Shown here: positions 46,352-57,433 of the stretch, piece by piece
Layout of the letters: each line of letters begins with the position of its first letter
How positions within the stretch are numbered: position 1 is the first letter of the stretch
Source of the DNA: Tolypocladium sp. Sup5 PDA-1
Lineage: Eukaryota > Ascomycota > Sordariomycetes > Hypocreales > Ophiocordycipitaceae
DNA length: 64,000 nucleotides
Direction: 5' to 3'
Assembly (NCBI GenBank): GCA_000750105.3
Contig: JPHH03000002.1
Coordinates: 806,001-870,000, forward strand
Position numbers and translations under genes: made by a program
The notes under the pieces: generated by a model
Told to the model about the DNA's origin: nothing
Database searches by the model: none
Seen by the model: only the letters and a program-made list of their open reading frames with translations

Positions 46352-47305
46352 CCTGATGCGTCTTCAAGACACCGAGCGAGATCGGAGAAGAGGGATCGGG
46401 AAAAGATTCCGAGGCAGATAGGAATCTTGCCTCAAGACGCCGACCAACACAAGCAATCGCCGAGAATAGCGATTCCAAGAGCAAGTTTGTGATGCTCGCA
46501 AGGAGAGGGAAGTTGATGAAGAAAAGGAAGAGCAAGGAGAGAGAACTCGAACAGCGACGACCAGCCGAGGGGGAGGATTTGTCAGGCCCCAACTCGGCCC
46601 TCCTCTACGTATGTACCCCATACAATCCTCGATTCTCCCTCCAAAGCCTCGGTGGTGCCGCCAAATTGTTGATACTTTGAGGGAATCACGCAATAGATCT
46701 TAGGCCGAAACAGGCTTAGCGGCTATGATGCAAGACTCAAATCCACCCGGGTGCTCGGGAAGACCCGCTTTTCCCGACTTCCGCCCTACAGGTACCCGGG
46801 GAAGGCGCGCGACGGTCCGGCGACTTCCGCGACGCGATTGTTTGGCTGATGTTGAGGTAGCACCTGGTTGAAGACTATTGCGACGATGGCTGCTGTCTGT
46901 TGGGGGAACTATCGAGGCCTTTTTTTGTGTGTAAAACTGGTGGACGATTCGGTTCCTCGGGCCAGGGGCTGCCGCATTCGTCATGGGCAACGACGCTGAT
47001 TGGCTGGGCACGTGAGCATGCTCTGCACGCGCCGATCCCGTGCGTGGTCGGGACGCAACGTTGGCTAGTGATCTCGACTGAAAAGCAAGGCGTGTGCCCT
47101 GGTCAATGCAAACGGCTAGTAAAACATTGCTGAGGAACTCGGGGCAGCTCGAGCAGCGCTCTCGGAATCCCGTACATGCACTCCAGTGACCCCGTCAAAC
47201 GGTTCAAAAGAAAACTATCACCGCGAAGAAGTTGCGTCTGGCTGTTTATATACATCTTGACGCTGAGCAGCTTGGAACAGCTCACAGAAGTTATACCCGA
47301 CAGCC
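46352..47305. promoter_or_regulatory. MET10 promoter region / symporter 3' region
   Basis: 954 bp. CT-rich on the minus strand just before the MET10 start, consistent with a leader. A CACGTG E-box is at 47009-47014, about 660 bp from the start codon. No gene is seen. Confidence 0.45.
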
Positions 47306-48848
47306 CTACACTCGATCCTGCACATCGCGAGGCACCTCTTGCGCTTCCTCTGGAGCGTCGTCCGGGTCTTCAATCTTGGTGATCTTGTACACGGCCATTG
47401 CACCGAACAGATCACCCGAGACGTTCAAGGCCGTTCGGAAGCGGTCAAGAAACCAGTCGATAGCAACAATCACTGCGTACATGCCCGTGACAGGCACGCC
47501 GACGGAGCCGGCAATCATGACGGTCAAGACGAGCGACGATGACGGGATGGGAGTTGTCCCGATGGAAGCCAGCGTGGCGAGCAGGCAGATGATGACATAC
47601 TGGGCTGCGCCTAGCTCGGTGCCGTTGGTCCTAGCCATGAAGACGACTGCCATGGGGAAGTATATGGCAGTCCTTTAGCTGGTCAGCAGAAAATCGTCTT
47701 AGAGGCGTGCAAGGTAATAGAGACTTACCCGTCCATGTTAATAAGGCAGCCGAGAGGCAGAGCAAACTTGCCAACGGTATCCGGGATGCCGCGAGCTCGG
47801 CCGCATCGCAGGGTCACCGACAAGGTGGCGGCGGACGAGGCGGACCCCCATGCAGTAACCCACGCAGCCGCGTTTTTGAACCAGTACAAATACGGGTTCA
47901 TCCGAGTGATGGTAAAGAATATGATGGGAACCACGATGAACAAATGGAGCACCATGTTCGCCAGCGTGCCGCCAATCAGAATGCCCATGTTCTGGCCAAT
48001 ATCGGAGATCTTCAATCTCATAAGACTGGGCAGGATGAGGAAGAAGACGCCGATTGGGGCCATCTTGATCAGGGCCGTGATGATGATGGTGATGATGCGC
48101 TCCACCTCTACGACGGCGCGGAGAAGGGAAGACTCGGGGCCTTCGATCAAGTATCCAACAACGATCGACGATACCAAGATGGCAAGGAGCTCGTTGTTAG
48201 CGAGGGCCTTGACGATGTTCTCCGGGACCAGCGACATGAACATTTGGCGAACCACGTTGTAAATGCGTGTGTCCTCTTCCTTGGGCAACTCCTGATCCCC
48301 GGTTGTTGCCAGGGCTTCCTCGCTGACCTTGGTGAACATCGGGCCCCACACCAGCGACACCATAAGGCAGCTGATGATGATAGCAATGAGCGTTGTCATA
48401 ACATAGTATCCGATGGTCCACTTTGCGAGGCGCGAGCCGCCTTTCGACATCTCCCGAAGCCTCTGCACGGCGAGGATCATGGAGCAGATGATCAGCGGCA
48501 ACACTGTTTCCCAGTCAGGTTTCTTCGCCGCTACGGTTGAGGAGATTGGGGTGGTGTCGAGGAGAGGAAAGGAGTCTTACCAACTGCCTTGAGCGATCGC
48601 AACCAGAGTTCGCCGGGAATGATGAGGATAGCTGGGCAAGCCTCCGGTATCTGTGGCACCTGTGTAGTGACGATCAACCCAATTGCTATGGCCAGCGCCG
48701 CGGCGAGGACGATCTGGACCGCAGAGCCGGGCTCCTTGATGGGGTGCCACCATGGTTTCTTGACTGGCTCGACAGACGTCTCTTGGACCGATGCCATCGA
48801 TTCGGACTGCTGAGGCTCCAAGCCCACGGCCTTGGATTCAGTTCCCAT
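47306..48848 (-). CDS. Dicarboxylate/amino acid:cation symporter (SDF/DAACS, EAAT-like)
   Basis: Membrane transporter of the glutamate/aspartate/dicarboxylate family. Three exons, 48848-48581, 48503-47729 and 47672-47306, encode 469 residues. Introns are 77 and 56 nt (GTAAGA..ACAG, GTAAGT..AAAG). The family's signature elements are intact: serine-rich hairpin GSASSAATLSVTL, TM7 motif LPLGCLINMDGTAIYFP (intron 2 splits the Gly codon of NMDGT), hairpin 2 IGTTPIPSSSLVLTVMI, and TM8 VAIDWFLDRFRTALNVSGDLFGA. Hydrophobic segments start at IVLAAALAIAIGLIV. The N- and C-termini are hydrophilic and probably cytoplasmic. Substrate and coupling ion (Na+ or H+) are not determinable here. The family is well known in bacteria and animals and patchy in fungi. 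Confidence 0.92.
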
Positions 48849-51581
48849 GATGTAGCTGTGAACACGGACTACTGAGTATATTTGGCGGACAGAAATGACG
48901 AGGAGGGTTGAGGAGCATCCTCCCCTCGTGTGATACGGGTGGGGATGTTAAATATCCCGTTGCTGAGGATGGAGTCTTGGCCGTTCAGGTGTGGAGGTGC
49001 CCAAGGTCAGGGCAAACTGTGGCTTGCAAGCACCTTCATTGTCTTCTCCACAGGAAAAGTATGTGAAGGAGTCGGGCATGCTAGTGACTCCAGCCGAGTC
49101 CGTCCAAGGAATATACCGCAACCCGTAGGAAGCCCGCGGGCCGCCAAGCTGCCAAGGGCATGCTGAGTACGGCTTGGGCAGACGGCATGTGCCATACCAC
49201 CCAGTAGCTTACTAGCGGAAATATTGACGTGAAGAACTCGGTTGCCTTTGAGAGGTTTGTCAACTGTGAGCTGGTACGTTTAAACGGGTTTGTTGAAGCA
49301 ATTGTCTGGACGCAAAGGGTAACGCTACGAAGAACTCTTTTTGTCCGCTTGGTCAGGGTTTCAAACGACATTGTCACTTTACTGGCAGTGGTGGACAGGC
49401 GTCGGAGAGGGTGTGGGTGCTATGGGCTGAGCTGCCAAGGCAGTCAGGATCTGTCTCCGCCTCTCCTTTAAGTGCCTCCGTGTCAACTGGTAGGGCAGCC
49501 CTCGGAGTTGCTCAAGAGGCTTGTTGAAGTTAGCCCAGCCTCGTCGACATGTAGACTTGTCAACAGGGGCGGATGCTGTCAGTGGAGGACTGCTGATGAG
49601 CAGCCAGCAACTTATTGGCCAAGCGGCTGTCGCTGGCGGCATTGTCGCGTGCTAGCTGGCTAGGGTACACCTTATCTCGACGCCGCCATGGATGCCGCGA
49701 CCACTCAAGAAGGCTCAACTGCTCGTCTCGTGGATCTCAACACGTCGACCCCTGTCAAGTCGAAGCCAGCCCTCGGCCTCTTGGACATGCCAAAGTGCTC
49801 CCCAGAACCCTCGCGCCCCAGGCACGGCCGGGCATCGTGGGGTACAGGCTGGGCTGCCATGATCCGTCAGCCAGGAGCGACGGAAGCAACCAGCAATGTC
49901 AGAGTTCCATGAGACATGGAGGGTGACGCGGCTCGAGGATTCGACTGGATGGAGCCACCACCACGAGGTTGATCTTTGTCGTGCCACAGCCAAGATCGGT
50001 TAAGACCAGATGGCTTTGGCTGAGTCGTGTGGAGAGGTGAGGTGTCTTCGCAGGGCAGGCAGACATGATGTCTATTCACTCTTGTCGCCGCTCGGCCATG
50101 GACTCATGGAATAGGCGAATTGAAGCTAAGTGATGTTGGCACGCCTGTGGACAAGGCAGTCTCGTGACGGGAATGCCGTGATAGATTTCGTATCTCGACT
50201 ACGTGCCTTGCGGATATGAAACACTGTCGTATTGCCTGGTCGTCTGTACTCCGTACTCGTACGAAGTAGAGATTGCCTGGGTGCGGGGAGGCGTTTGCAG
50301 CCAGCCAATCTCCTTGGCAGATCCTTGGCGTCACCGTTCTAGAAGCAGGGCGGAAACCAGCGTTGGCGGGCTCAAGTTCAACGTAAGAGAAACGGCTAGC
50401 TCGCATTGGCAGCGGCAAAGAACGAGTAAGTCGAGATGCCAACGACTTACTCTTGGCTTGCTGGGCTTGCTGGGCAAAGGGCTTTACCCGTCGGCTTGGC
50501 TATGGACCCTCGATGATGCACGCTGTCGAGGCTCCGTGCTCTTTTCTTGCGTCTGTTCAGCCTGGAGCTTCCCCATCCGTGCCATGCCTGCATCATGGAA
50601 TTGCACGAAGCACAGCATGGAGCCATGGACAGCCAGGCACGGCCGTTTGAGGTACGGAAGGTCACGTGTTACCTGGATCAACCACGTGACCACTCCGTGG
50701 CGAACCTCACCCGGAGTAGTCTGTACGTACGAAGTACGTACTCCATGTCTTACCCTTGAGGTGCGTCAACCTAGTCCGTACAGCACGGAAAGTACACGGT
50801 TCATGTGACTGTCCGGCGTCGACTTGAATGGACGCACATTTCGCTCATTACAAACAGCCGTCCCAACGGCAGGATCTCAACGGTCACGACTTGACGACCT
50901 ACCAGACGCGGCTGCAGCTACCGGCATGTACATATGTACCACCTGCATGCACTCCGCACAATTCGCGCGCGCCGTGCCCCGCTGCCGTCGATTCGACCGG
51001 TCACGGAACCTCGACGGTGGCTCATGCAGACGCCGAGTCCGAAGCCCGTGATGCCCAGCAGAGGAACAGCCCGCCGAAGATGCGAATCATCAGCAACGAG
51101 GGCAGTACTCCGTAACTTAATTACCTCCAATTGCGGAATGGCAGCAGGGGCCTTGCGGGAGATGGCGCGACACCGGCAGCTGCGTCTGTCCAAGCGCGTC
51201 CACCGCGAAACGCACTCAGTAATAGTCCGTAGCGCCAGGATGCTTTGGCAGTTGGCACTAAACTCGGCACAAATGTCGCAAAGACTTTTTGGCCCCCCAG
51301 GTACTTATTCGATGCCAGCGCCCCGAATTGTCAGCGAGGTAGGAACCTTCAAGAACAATCTTTCCCGCTGCTTCCAGATACTCTTATCAATCTTGTCCAT
51401 TTGTTTGCCAGTTTCCTCGACGTGATAAATGCGACCGCACTCCCCTCCTCGCTTAGCCGTGTAGCATTCCTCGCGTCTTCCCGAAGCCTCTTCACCACCA
51501 ACAAACAGCTTTATATCATCATTTGTGCGACCCGGCCCGACTCCTGGTTGCTCGCTGCGCCTAAAGTGACGTTCGTGCAAC
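48849..51581. promoter_or_regulatory. Divergent 5' region symporter / copper ATPase
   Basis: 2.7 kb without a supportable gene. It has a dense group of palindromic words: TACTCCGTACTCGTACGAAGTA at about 50248-50268, GTACGTACGAAGTACGTAC at 50723-50741, TAGTCCGTA near 50773 and 51222, and TACTCCGTA near 51104. The final 150 bp before the ATPase start is pyrimidine-rich. Confidence 0.5.
50723..50741. repeat. GTACGTAC-GAA-GTACGTAC near-palindrome
   Basis: Two self-complementary GTACGTAC octamers flank a GAA spacer. It contains the recurrent GTACGAAGTAC core at 50727-50737 and lies about 0.85 kb upstream of the copper ATPase. Confidence 0.9.
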
Positions 51582-54500
51582 ATGGCACCGTCAAGCACCA
51601 TCACAACGTCCTTCCTGCTGGGGAACCTGCACTGCCCGTCATGCGTCGCCGTCATAAAGAGCCTCCTGCAGGAGGAGTTTGGTGACAAGGTCCTGTGGGT
51701 GTCGCCGAACGTGGTGACGTCCGTCGTCACTGTCGAGCACGAGGGAGCAAGCGCAGAGTTTATTCGCAGCATGGCCAGGACGCTCGAGGACGTCGGCTTC
51801 GAGATATGTGGCGTCGACACCACAGCCCCCATCTCCGGCAGCATGGACAGCCTTTCCCTCGCCGAGCAAGGAGAGAGCAGCAGAGCCGCTCCCCAAAGCT
51901 ACGGAACCTTTGGCATCATGTCTCGACTATGGCGGAACAAGACCCCGCCTGACACGCCACATGCGTCAAAGGCCGCCGCTCACCTGGACAATTGCGAGGC
52001 GTGCAAGTCGGCCACGGCGCACGACCAGGATCACCTGTCCGAGGACCGCATTCATCTTGTCCGCAACCTATCCTTCGCGTCTAGCACCCAGAAGCCGGCC
52101 TCTTCGGCGCCGCTCGAGGGCATCACCGTCGACAATGGAGCTCCAACACCCCTGTTGCGGGCTACCGTGTCCGTTGGTGGCATGACCTGTGCCTCCTGCG
52201 TCAACACCATCACGGATGAAGTCCAGAAGTACCCCTGGATCTCCAGGATCGTCGTCAACCTGGTTACGAACAGCGCCACAGTGGACTTTACGGACCCGAA
52301 TCGGACACAGGACATTGTCGACACCATTGAGGATCTCGGGTACGATGCAGTTCTCGACAACGTCGTCGACCTAAACGAGCAGAGGCAGGCGGCAGATGAG
52401 CGAGAGGTGGAGATCCAGGTCGATGGCATCTTTTGCCCACGCTGCCCGGACAGGATCATCCAGACCTTGAGAAACCTCGGCTCCTCGCGTATCAAGCTCC
52501 TCCAGGAGCCGTCTGTGCAGCTGTCTCGACTCAGGATCCGGTACACGCCCGACGCGCCTCGCTTTACCATCCGGCACATCCTCCACGCCATTGAAGCCAC
52601 AGACTCATCCCTCCAGGCCTCGATATACCACCCCCCGACCCTCGAAGAGCGGTCCAGGGCCATCCGGGCCAAGCACCAGCGCCAGCTCTTGTATCGGGAA
52701 ATCCTGACCATCATCATAGCCATACCCACCTTTGTTCTCGGCATCGTGTACATGAACTTGGTTCCCAACTCCAGCCCAACAAAGCACTACCTGATGAAGC
52801 CTTGGAAGTCCGGGCTGAGCCGCCTCGAAATCATACTCGCCGTCCTTGCAACCCCAGTATACTTCTTCGCAGCCGACGTGTTCCACGTGCGGGCTATCAA
52901 GGAGCTTCGAACCCTGTGGCGGGGGAACAGCCGTACACCGCTGCTGGAGAGATTCTACAAATTCGGAAGCATGAACATGCTCATCTCGCTCGGAACAACC
53001 ATCGCATACGTTTCCTCGGTGGCCCAGATGATCGCGGCGGCTGCAAAAGGGGAGACGGATGTTCCCGAGGGCCGTTTCTACTTTGACTCTGTCGTCTTCC
53101 TTACGCTTTTCCTGCTCGCTGGACGATTAATTGAGGCATACAGCAAGTCCAAGACGGGAAACGCGGTCGAGGCACTGGCAAGGCTTCGCCCAAGCACGGC
53201 GCTCCTCATCGAACAAGACAAGCTTAGCCAGGCGACGACTACCGTTGAAATTGATCGACTAGAGCACGGCGACCTCATCCGGGTTCCCCACGGCGCGTCA
53301 CCGGCAGCAGATGGTGTTATCGTTACCGGCGAAACCAACTTCGACGAGTCGAGTCTCACTGGCGAGTCCCGTCCTATCAAGAAGGTCCCAGGAGACGACG
53401 TCTACGCAGGCACAATCAACAAGGCGGATGCCATCACGGTTCGTGTCACGGGCACTTCTGGAAAGTCGATGCTCGACCAGATTGTCGATGTGGTCCGCGA
53501 GGGGCAGACGAAGCGAGCCCCCGTGGAGCAAATCGCGGACCTGCTGACTTCCTACTTTGTGCCCGTCATCACCCTCATTGCTGTCATCACTTGGGTCGTG
53601 TGGATGATACTCGCCTTCACTGGCCACGTCTCAGCCGGCGAGCTGGACAGCTCGGGTGGACAGGCCGCGTTTGCGTTTCAGTTTGCCATTGCCGTGTTCG
53701 TAGTCGCATGCCCCTGCGGCCTGGCTCTCGCGGCGCCGACTGCCATCTTTGTCGGCGGCGGCATCGCAGCCAAGAACGGAATCCTAGCCAAGGGCGGCGG
53801 CGAGGCGTTTGAGAAGGCGAGCAAGATCGACTGCGTCGTGTTTGACAAGACGGGGACGCTCACCGTCGGCGGCGAGCCTCAGATCACCGACTCGGCCGTC
53901 TTCCCCGACGGAGAGATCGAGGGCGTCGACAGGCGGACGCTGCTGTCGGGGCTGAAAGCCGTTGAGGAGAGCAGCAGCCACCCCATTGCCAAGGCGATTG
54001 TTGCGTTCTGCGGCGCTGAGACCCAGGCAGCTGAGCTGGGCCAAGTCGAAGAGCTTCCAGGCAAGGGCATGAAGGCGGCTTTCAAGGACCGGGGGCTCGA
54101 CCTCGCTGTCGGAAACGAGCACCTCATGCGCGACCTCTCGGCGCCCCTATCCCAGCACGTCGTCGCGCTCCTCCAGGGCTGGAAGGCAGAGGCCAAGTCG
54201 GTCGCCCTCGTCGCCACGAGGTCCCGCGACAGCAAGTCGTGGAGGCTCGCCGCCATCCTCTCCATCTCGGACTCCATCCGCCCCGAAAGCGCCGCCGTGA
54301 TCAAGGCCCTCCAGGACCGCGGGACGCAGGTCTGGATGCTCTCGGGCGACAACGTCACCACCGCGCAGGCCGTCGCCCAGCGCGTCGGCATCCCCTCGTC
54401 CAATGTGCTCGCCGAGGTGCTGCCCTCGGAGAAGGCGGCCAAGATCACGTACCTCCAGGCCACGGTACACGCCTCATCGTCGTCGGCCCGGCGGCGGATC

Positions 54501-54953
54501 CGCCGCCTCCGGCACGAGTACACGACGCGCCGCGCCATGGTGGCCATGGTGGGCGACGGCATCAACGACGCGCCGGCGCTCACGACGGCCGACGTGGGCA
54601 TCGCCATCGGCTCCGGCAGCGACGTGGCCATCTCGAGCGCCGACTTCGTGCTCGCCACGTCCAGCCTCCCCGCGGTGCTGACGCTCCTGGACCTCAGCCG
54701 CACCGTCTTCCGCCGCATCAAGGTCAACTTTGCCTGGGCGCTCGTCTACAACATGCTCGCTGTGCCCATCGCCGCGGGGTGCCTGTACGCCGTGCGCACC
54801 AGCTCGGGCGCGCACGTCAGGCTGGACCCCGTGTGGGCGGCGCTGGCCATGGCCCTGTCGAGCATCAGCGTCGTGCTGAGCAGCCTCAGTCTGCGGTTGA
54901 GGGTACCGTGGGTGGGGTTCCGGCACAGCCCTGTCGTTGTTGCAGACTCGTAG
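51582..54953 (+). CDS. P1B-type copper-transporting ATPase, three HMA domains
   Basis: Heavy-metal ATPase exporting Cu(I) from the cytosol, either across the plasma membrane (CrpA/PacA type) or into the secretory pathway. A single exon gives 1123 residues. Three N-terminal metal-binding modules are seen, with cysteine pairs C18-x-x-C21 (CPSC), C203-x-x-C206 (CASC, in a canonical GMTCASC) and C285-x-x-C288 (CPRC). Eight hydrophobic segments follow. Catalytic motifs are complete: TGES (about 593-596), membrane CPC (710-712), phosphorylation DKTGT (D755), SHP (H800-P801) and GDGIND (991-996). The final helices are NFAWALVYNMLAVPIAAG and PVWAALAMALSSISVVLSSL. The CPC plus the GMTCASC module indicate monovalent copper (or silver). 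Its role in copper detoxification versus supply to secreted oxidases cannot be separated from sequence. It is not linked to other copper genes here; the CTR86-like gene is 38 kb away and is probably not a transporter. Confidence 0.95.
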   Translation: MAPSSTITTSFLLGNLHCPSCVAVIKSLLQEEFGDKVLWVSPNVVTSVVTVEHEGASAEFIRSMARTLEDVGFEICGVDTTAPISGSMDSLSLAEQGESSRAAPQSYGTFGIMSRLWRNKTPPDTPHASKAAAHLDNCEACKSATAHDQDHLSEDRIHLVRNLSFASSTQKPASSAPLEGITVDNGAPTPLLRATVSVGGMTCASCVNTITDEVQKYPWISRIVVNLVTNSATVDFTDPNRTQDIVDTIEDLGYDAVLDNVVDLNEQRQAADEREVEIQVDGIFCPRCPDRIIQTLRNLGSSRIKLLQEPSVQLSRLRIRYTPDAPRFTIRHILHAIEATDSSLQASIYHPPTLEERSRAIRAKHQRQLLYREILTIIIAIPTFVLGIVYMNLVPNSSPTKHYLMKPWKSGLSRLEIILAVLATPVYFFAADVFHVRAIKELRTLWRGNSRTPLLERFYKFGSMNMLISLGTTIAYVSSVAQMIAAAAKGETDVPEGRFYFDSVVFLTLFLLAGRLIEAYSKSKTGNAVEALARLRPSTALLIEQDKLSQATTTVEIDRLEHGDLIRVPHGASPAADGVIVTGETNFDESSLTGESRPIKKVPGDDVYAGTINKADAITVRVTGTSGKSMLDQIVDVVREGQTKRAPVEQIADLLTSYFVPVITLIAVITWVVWMILAFTGHVSAGELDSSGGQAAFAFQFAIAVFVVACPCGLALAAPTAIFVGGGIAAKNGILAKGGGEAFEKASKIDCVVFDKTGTLTVGGEPQITDSAVFPDGEIEGVDRRTLLSGLKAVEESSSHPIAKAIVAFCGAETQAAELGQVEELPGKGMKAAFKDRGLDLAVGNEHLMRDLSAPLSQHVVALLQGWKAEAKSVALVATRSRDSKSWRLAAILSISDSIRPESAAVIKALQDRGTQVWMLSGDNVTTAQAVAQRVGIPSSNVLAEVLPSEKAAKITYLQATVHASSSSARRRIRRLRHEYTTRRAMVAMVGDGINDAPALTTADVGIAIGSGSDVAISSADFVLATSSLPAVLTLLDLSRTVFRRIKVNFAWALVYNMLAVPIAAGCLYAVRTSSGAHVRLDPVWAALAMALSSISVVLSSLSLRLRVPWVGFRHSPVVVADS

Positions 54954-56320
54954 AGTTAATTAGTCCCGTCAGGTGGTTGGCAGTTTGTATACGGGAGCAG
55001 GCGTCGTCACCGTCATCATCGTCGCCAGTCACAGTATCCGTACGCGTAACAGCTAGGCGTTTTTCCTTTGTTTTTCCTTTATTTTCCCTCTTCTTTCTTC
55101 AGTAGTATAGCGATACGAAGCCATGAGCCACAGACTTAATACACATCTCACCTCACCTTATGCCGTCTCTTGCCTCACCCGTTGTGCAACCACGTAAACA
55201 CCTATCGCGCCCGCAGGGCTCAGGTCGCCGCCACCCCCCGGTTTACACGGGCACCTTGCCCTGCCAAATTTGGAAACACGGCACCCACTGCTAAAGTCAC
55301 GACACCGGCGGCCCATGCACGCCGGCATGCATCGTGTCACCGTTTCCCAATTCAGCACCCAACAATGAAAGCAAATACCTATTGCTGCACGCTTCACCGC
55401 CGAGAGCTGGGCGAGACGCATCCGGCGCCGCCTAGAACAATGCGTGCAAACAAGCACACGAGTGTCCGGGTTCAGCCAGGCCGGTGGCCATCATGTAGGG
55501 CGTTCTCGACGTGACTTTCCCAACGGCTGCGATGGAAGCAGTGTAAGGTAAAGGTGACAAGGCACAAAGAAAGCATGTTGTTGTGCCAGTGGCACACCAC
55601 ACCCCCAACGTGATGGCCCCAGAGGTAATTTTGAGGCTGCGCCTCCGCAGGACCACGTTTCCGGTCAGCATTCGTGCATGAAGCTGCCCAGCTGGCGGTC
55701 CACCATGACACATGCCCTTTTTGTGTCTAAAACAGTCATCGAACGGCCTACACTCCATTCACTGTCACGATTCGTCACGAGGCTGACTCTCACAAGGCGG
55801 TAGGCACCAGTCATTGCATTTCATGCGAGCCATCCAAGGCTCCGTGTATTCACCTCCCTGCAGGAAAGGCCCATCTACTGTATAAACTCCAGTCCGAAAA
55901 AGTAAACCCATGATCCCACCGTGGCAGTGACATGCCCCCCCGTGAGCCCCAAACTCCTACTCTCCATGGCTCGCCGTCCAAGGTATTTCCAACTCTGACT
56001 CCTGCCTAACCCAAGAGGAGCCGAAAAAGGAAGACGCAAAGAAAATAGGGAAACCATGACTCCTGTATGGCAGCGATTTGCCCGTACACGCAATAACTCT
56101 GTAACGCCTGTGTCGGACAATTAGGGGCAGTGGCAGTATTGTGCCAAAGATGAAAGGAGATGAGTTGTATAGATGCCGCGACCGCCGTCCCATCCAGGGG
56201 AAGGCGAGTCGCTCTCAAATGCCGCCGCAACGCCATGCTTTTCTCTCTGATGCATGTCTTGAATAAAACACAACGAATATCCGCAAAACGCCTGGCATGA
56301 TGATGGTGTTGCTGCAGCTA
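54954..56320. other. 1.4 kb convergent spacer
   Basis: Between the copper-ATPase and cyclin stop codons. No domain-bearing frame. T-rich after 55050, consistent with a 3' UTR. Confidence 0.5.
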
Positions 56321-57433
56321 TTATCGGACTGTCACAGCGCCGCCAAGGAGCCGCCCCCACATGCCCCGTTTGTGACGCTTCTTTGCTGCGCCTTCGTGGA
56401 GCTGGTGATATTGCTCGACCGAGATCTCATACGGCAGCATCCGTGCGCTCGCCGGTGCAGGCGCCGCCTTGGGCATGTCCGTGTCAATGACGATCTCGAC
56501 GGGAGAGTCGTACAGGCTGCCCTGTTGCGCATCGTACGAGTATGGCTCGGGATCGGACTCGAGGGGAGTGGTGGAGCGGGACTGCTGTCGGCTGGACGCG
56601 ATGGACGAGGCATATGAGCTAGCCGAGCTGCTGTAGGTGAGCCCGGGAGGGGTGATGGAGCCACCGCTGGCGGCGCGCAGGTGCTCGGGGCTGGCGTTGC
56701 GAGTGCGAGAGCTGCCCCTGGACGAGACGGGGCTGGGATAACGGGTCGCAGCAGCGTAGATCTCCTGCTGTATCCTCTTCTCCTCCCTCTGTCGCATCTT
56801 GCGGGCGTGACGCTCGGCAATCCGGGCTCGGAGCGGGTCCAGGAAGGAGTCCAGCTCCCGGTACAGGTCCTGCTCCGTGATGCGCAGCTCCCACTCGAGG
56901 AGGAAGAGCAGCTGCTTCTCCATCAGGTTGACCTCGGTGCGGTTGAAGCCGAAGCTGTACAAGTCGGTGTTGATGTGCGTGTAGTTTGCCCAGTGCTTGT
57001 TCTTGGGCGAGCTGTCGTTGAGGTACTTGGCTGCCAGGATGAGCGAGGCCAGGAAGATGCGGTGGGTGGTGCAGCGCAGGCCGCGGGCCATGGGCTGCAG
57101 CTTGGACTTGAGGCGAGTCAGGTAGACGAGCGTCGACATGAGCGTCGGGACCTGGACGTTGGAGGAGACGACGAGCTGGGTGATGAACTCCTCGAGGGTG
57201 GGCAGGCTGTCGTCGACGGCGCGGACAGTTGGCGGCGAGGGGCTCCTCGGCGGGGTGGGAGGGAGGTCCTGCTGCTTCGAAGCCGTCGGTGGCGTGAGCG
57301 TCGAGTCGCAGGTAATGACGTTGTTCGCGGCGTCGGCCAGGAATGCGATCATGTCGCGGCTGACGGGCTGGTAGACGAACTGCTCAAGGGCGGCCTTGTT
57401 GAGCTCGTCCATGGCGAGGTGCCGCGATGCCAT
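56321..57433 (-). CDS. PCL1/PCL2-type (Pho85-class) cyclin
   Basis: Regulatory cyclin partner of a Pho85/CDK5-like kinase, usually acting in G1/S and morphogenesis. A single exon of 370 residues starts at the ATG at 57433 (MASRHLAMDELNKAALEQFVYQPV). The frame is open further upstream but has no ATG there and only low-complexity Pro/Ser sequence. The cyclin box covers about residues 75-210: LEEFITQLVVSSNVQVPTLM, VYLTRLKSKL, GLRCTTHRIFLASLILAAKY, then the diagnostic KYLNDSSPKNKHWA and FNRTEVNLMEKQLLFLLEW. After it comes a charged helix (RIAERHARKMRQREEKRIQQE) and a Ser-rich tail that probably carries phosphorylation sites. The basic C-terminus AAKKRHKRGMWGRLLGG is unusual but intact. Orthology to Neurospora pcl-1 is likely but unproven. 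Confidence 0.88.
   Translation of the reverse strand: MASRHLAMDELNKAALEQFVYQPVSRDMIAFLADAANNVITCDSTLTPPTASKQQDLPPTPPRSPSPPTVRAVDDSLPTLEEFITQLVVSSNVQVPTLMSTLVYLTRLKSKLQPMARGLRCTTHRIFLASLILAAKYLNDSSPKNKHWANYTHINTDLYSFGFNRTEVNLMEKQLLFLLEWELRITEQDLYRELDSFLDPLRARIAERHARKMRQREEKRIQQEIYAAATRYPSPVSSRGSSRTRNASPEHLRAASGGSITPPGLTYSSSASSYASSIASSRQQSRSTTPLESDPEPYSYDAQQGSLYDSPVEIVIDTDMPKAAPAPASARMLPYEISVEQYHQLHEGAAKKRHKRGMWGRLLGGAVTVR

Noticed and set aside
43661..46492. Long plus-strand frames (418 and 509 codons) opposite MET10
   Set aside because: Shadows of the MET10 coding exon; their Val/Leu/Gly/Asp-rich composition is typical of antisense frames in GC-rich genes.
47009..47014. CACGTG E-box as a proven sulfur-control site for MET10
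   Set aside because: A single hexamer 660 bp upstream is expected by chance; the regulator used in this fungus is unknown.
51582..54953. Functional link between the copper ATPase and the copper-named CTR86-like gene
   Set aside because: They are 38 kb apart with unrelated genes between; the CTR86 name does not imply transport and the protein shows no membrane segments.
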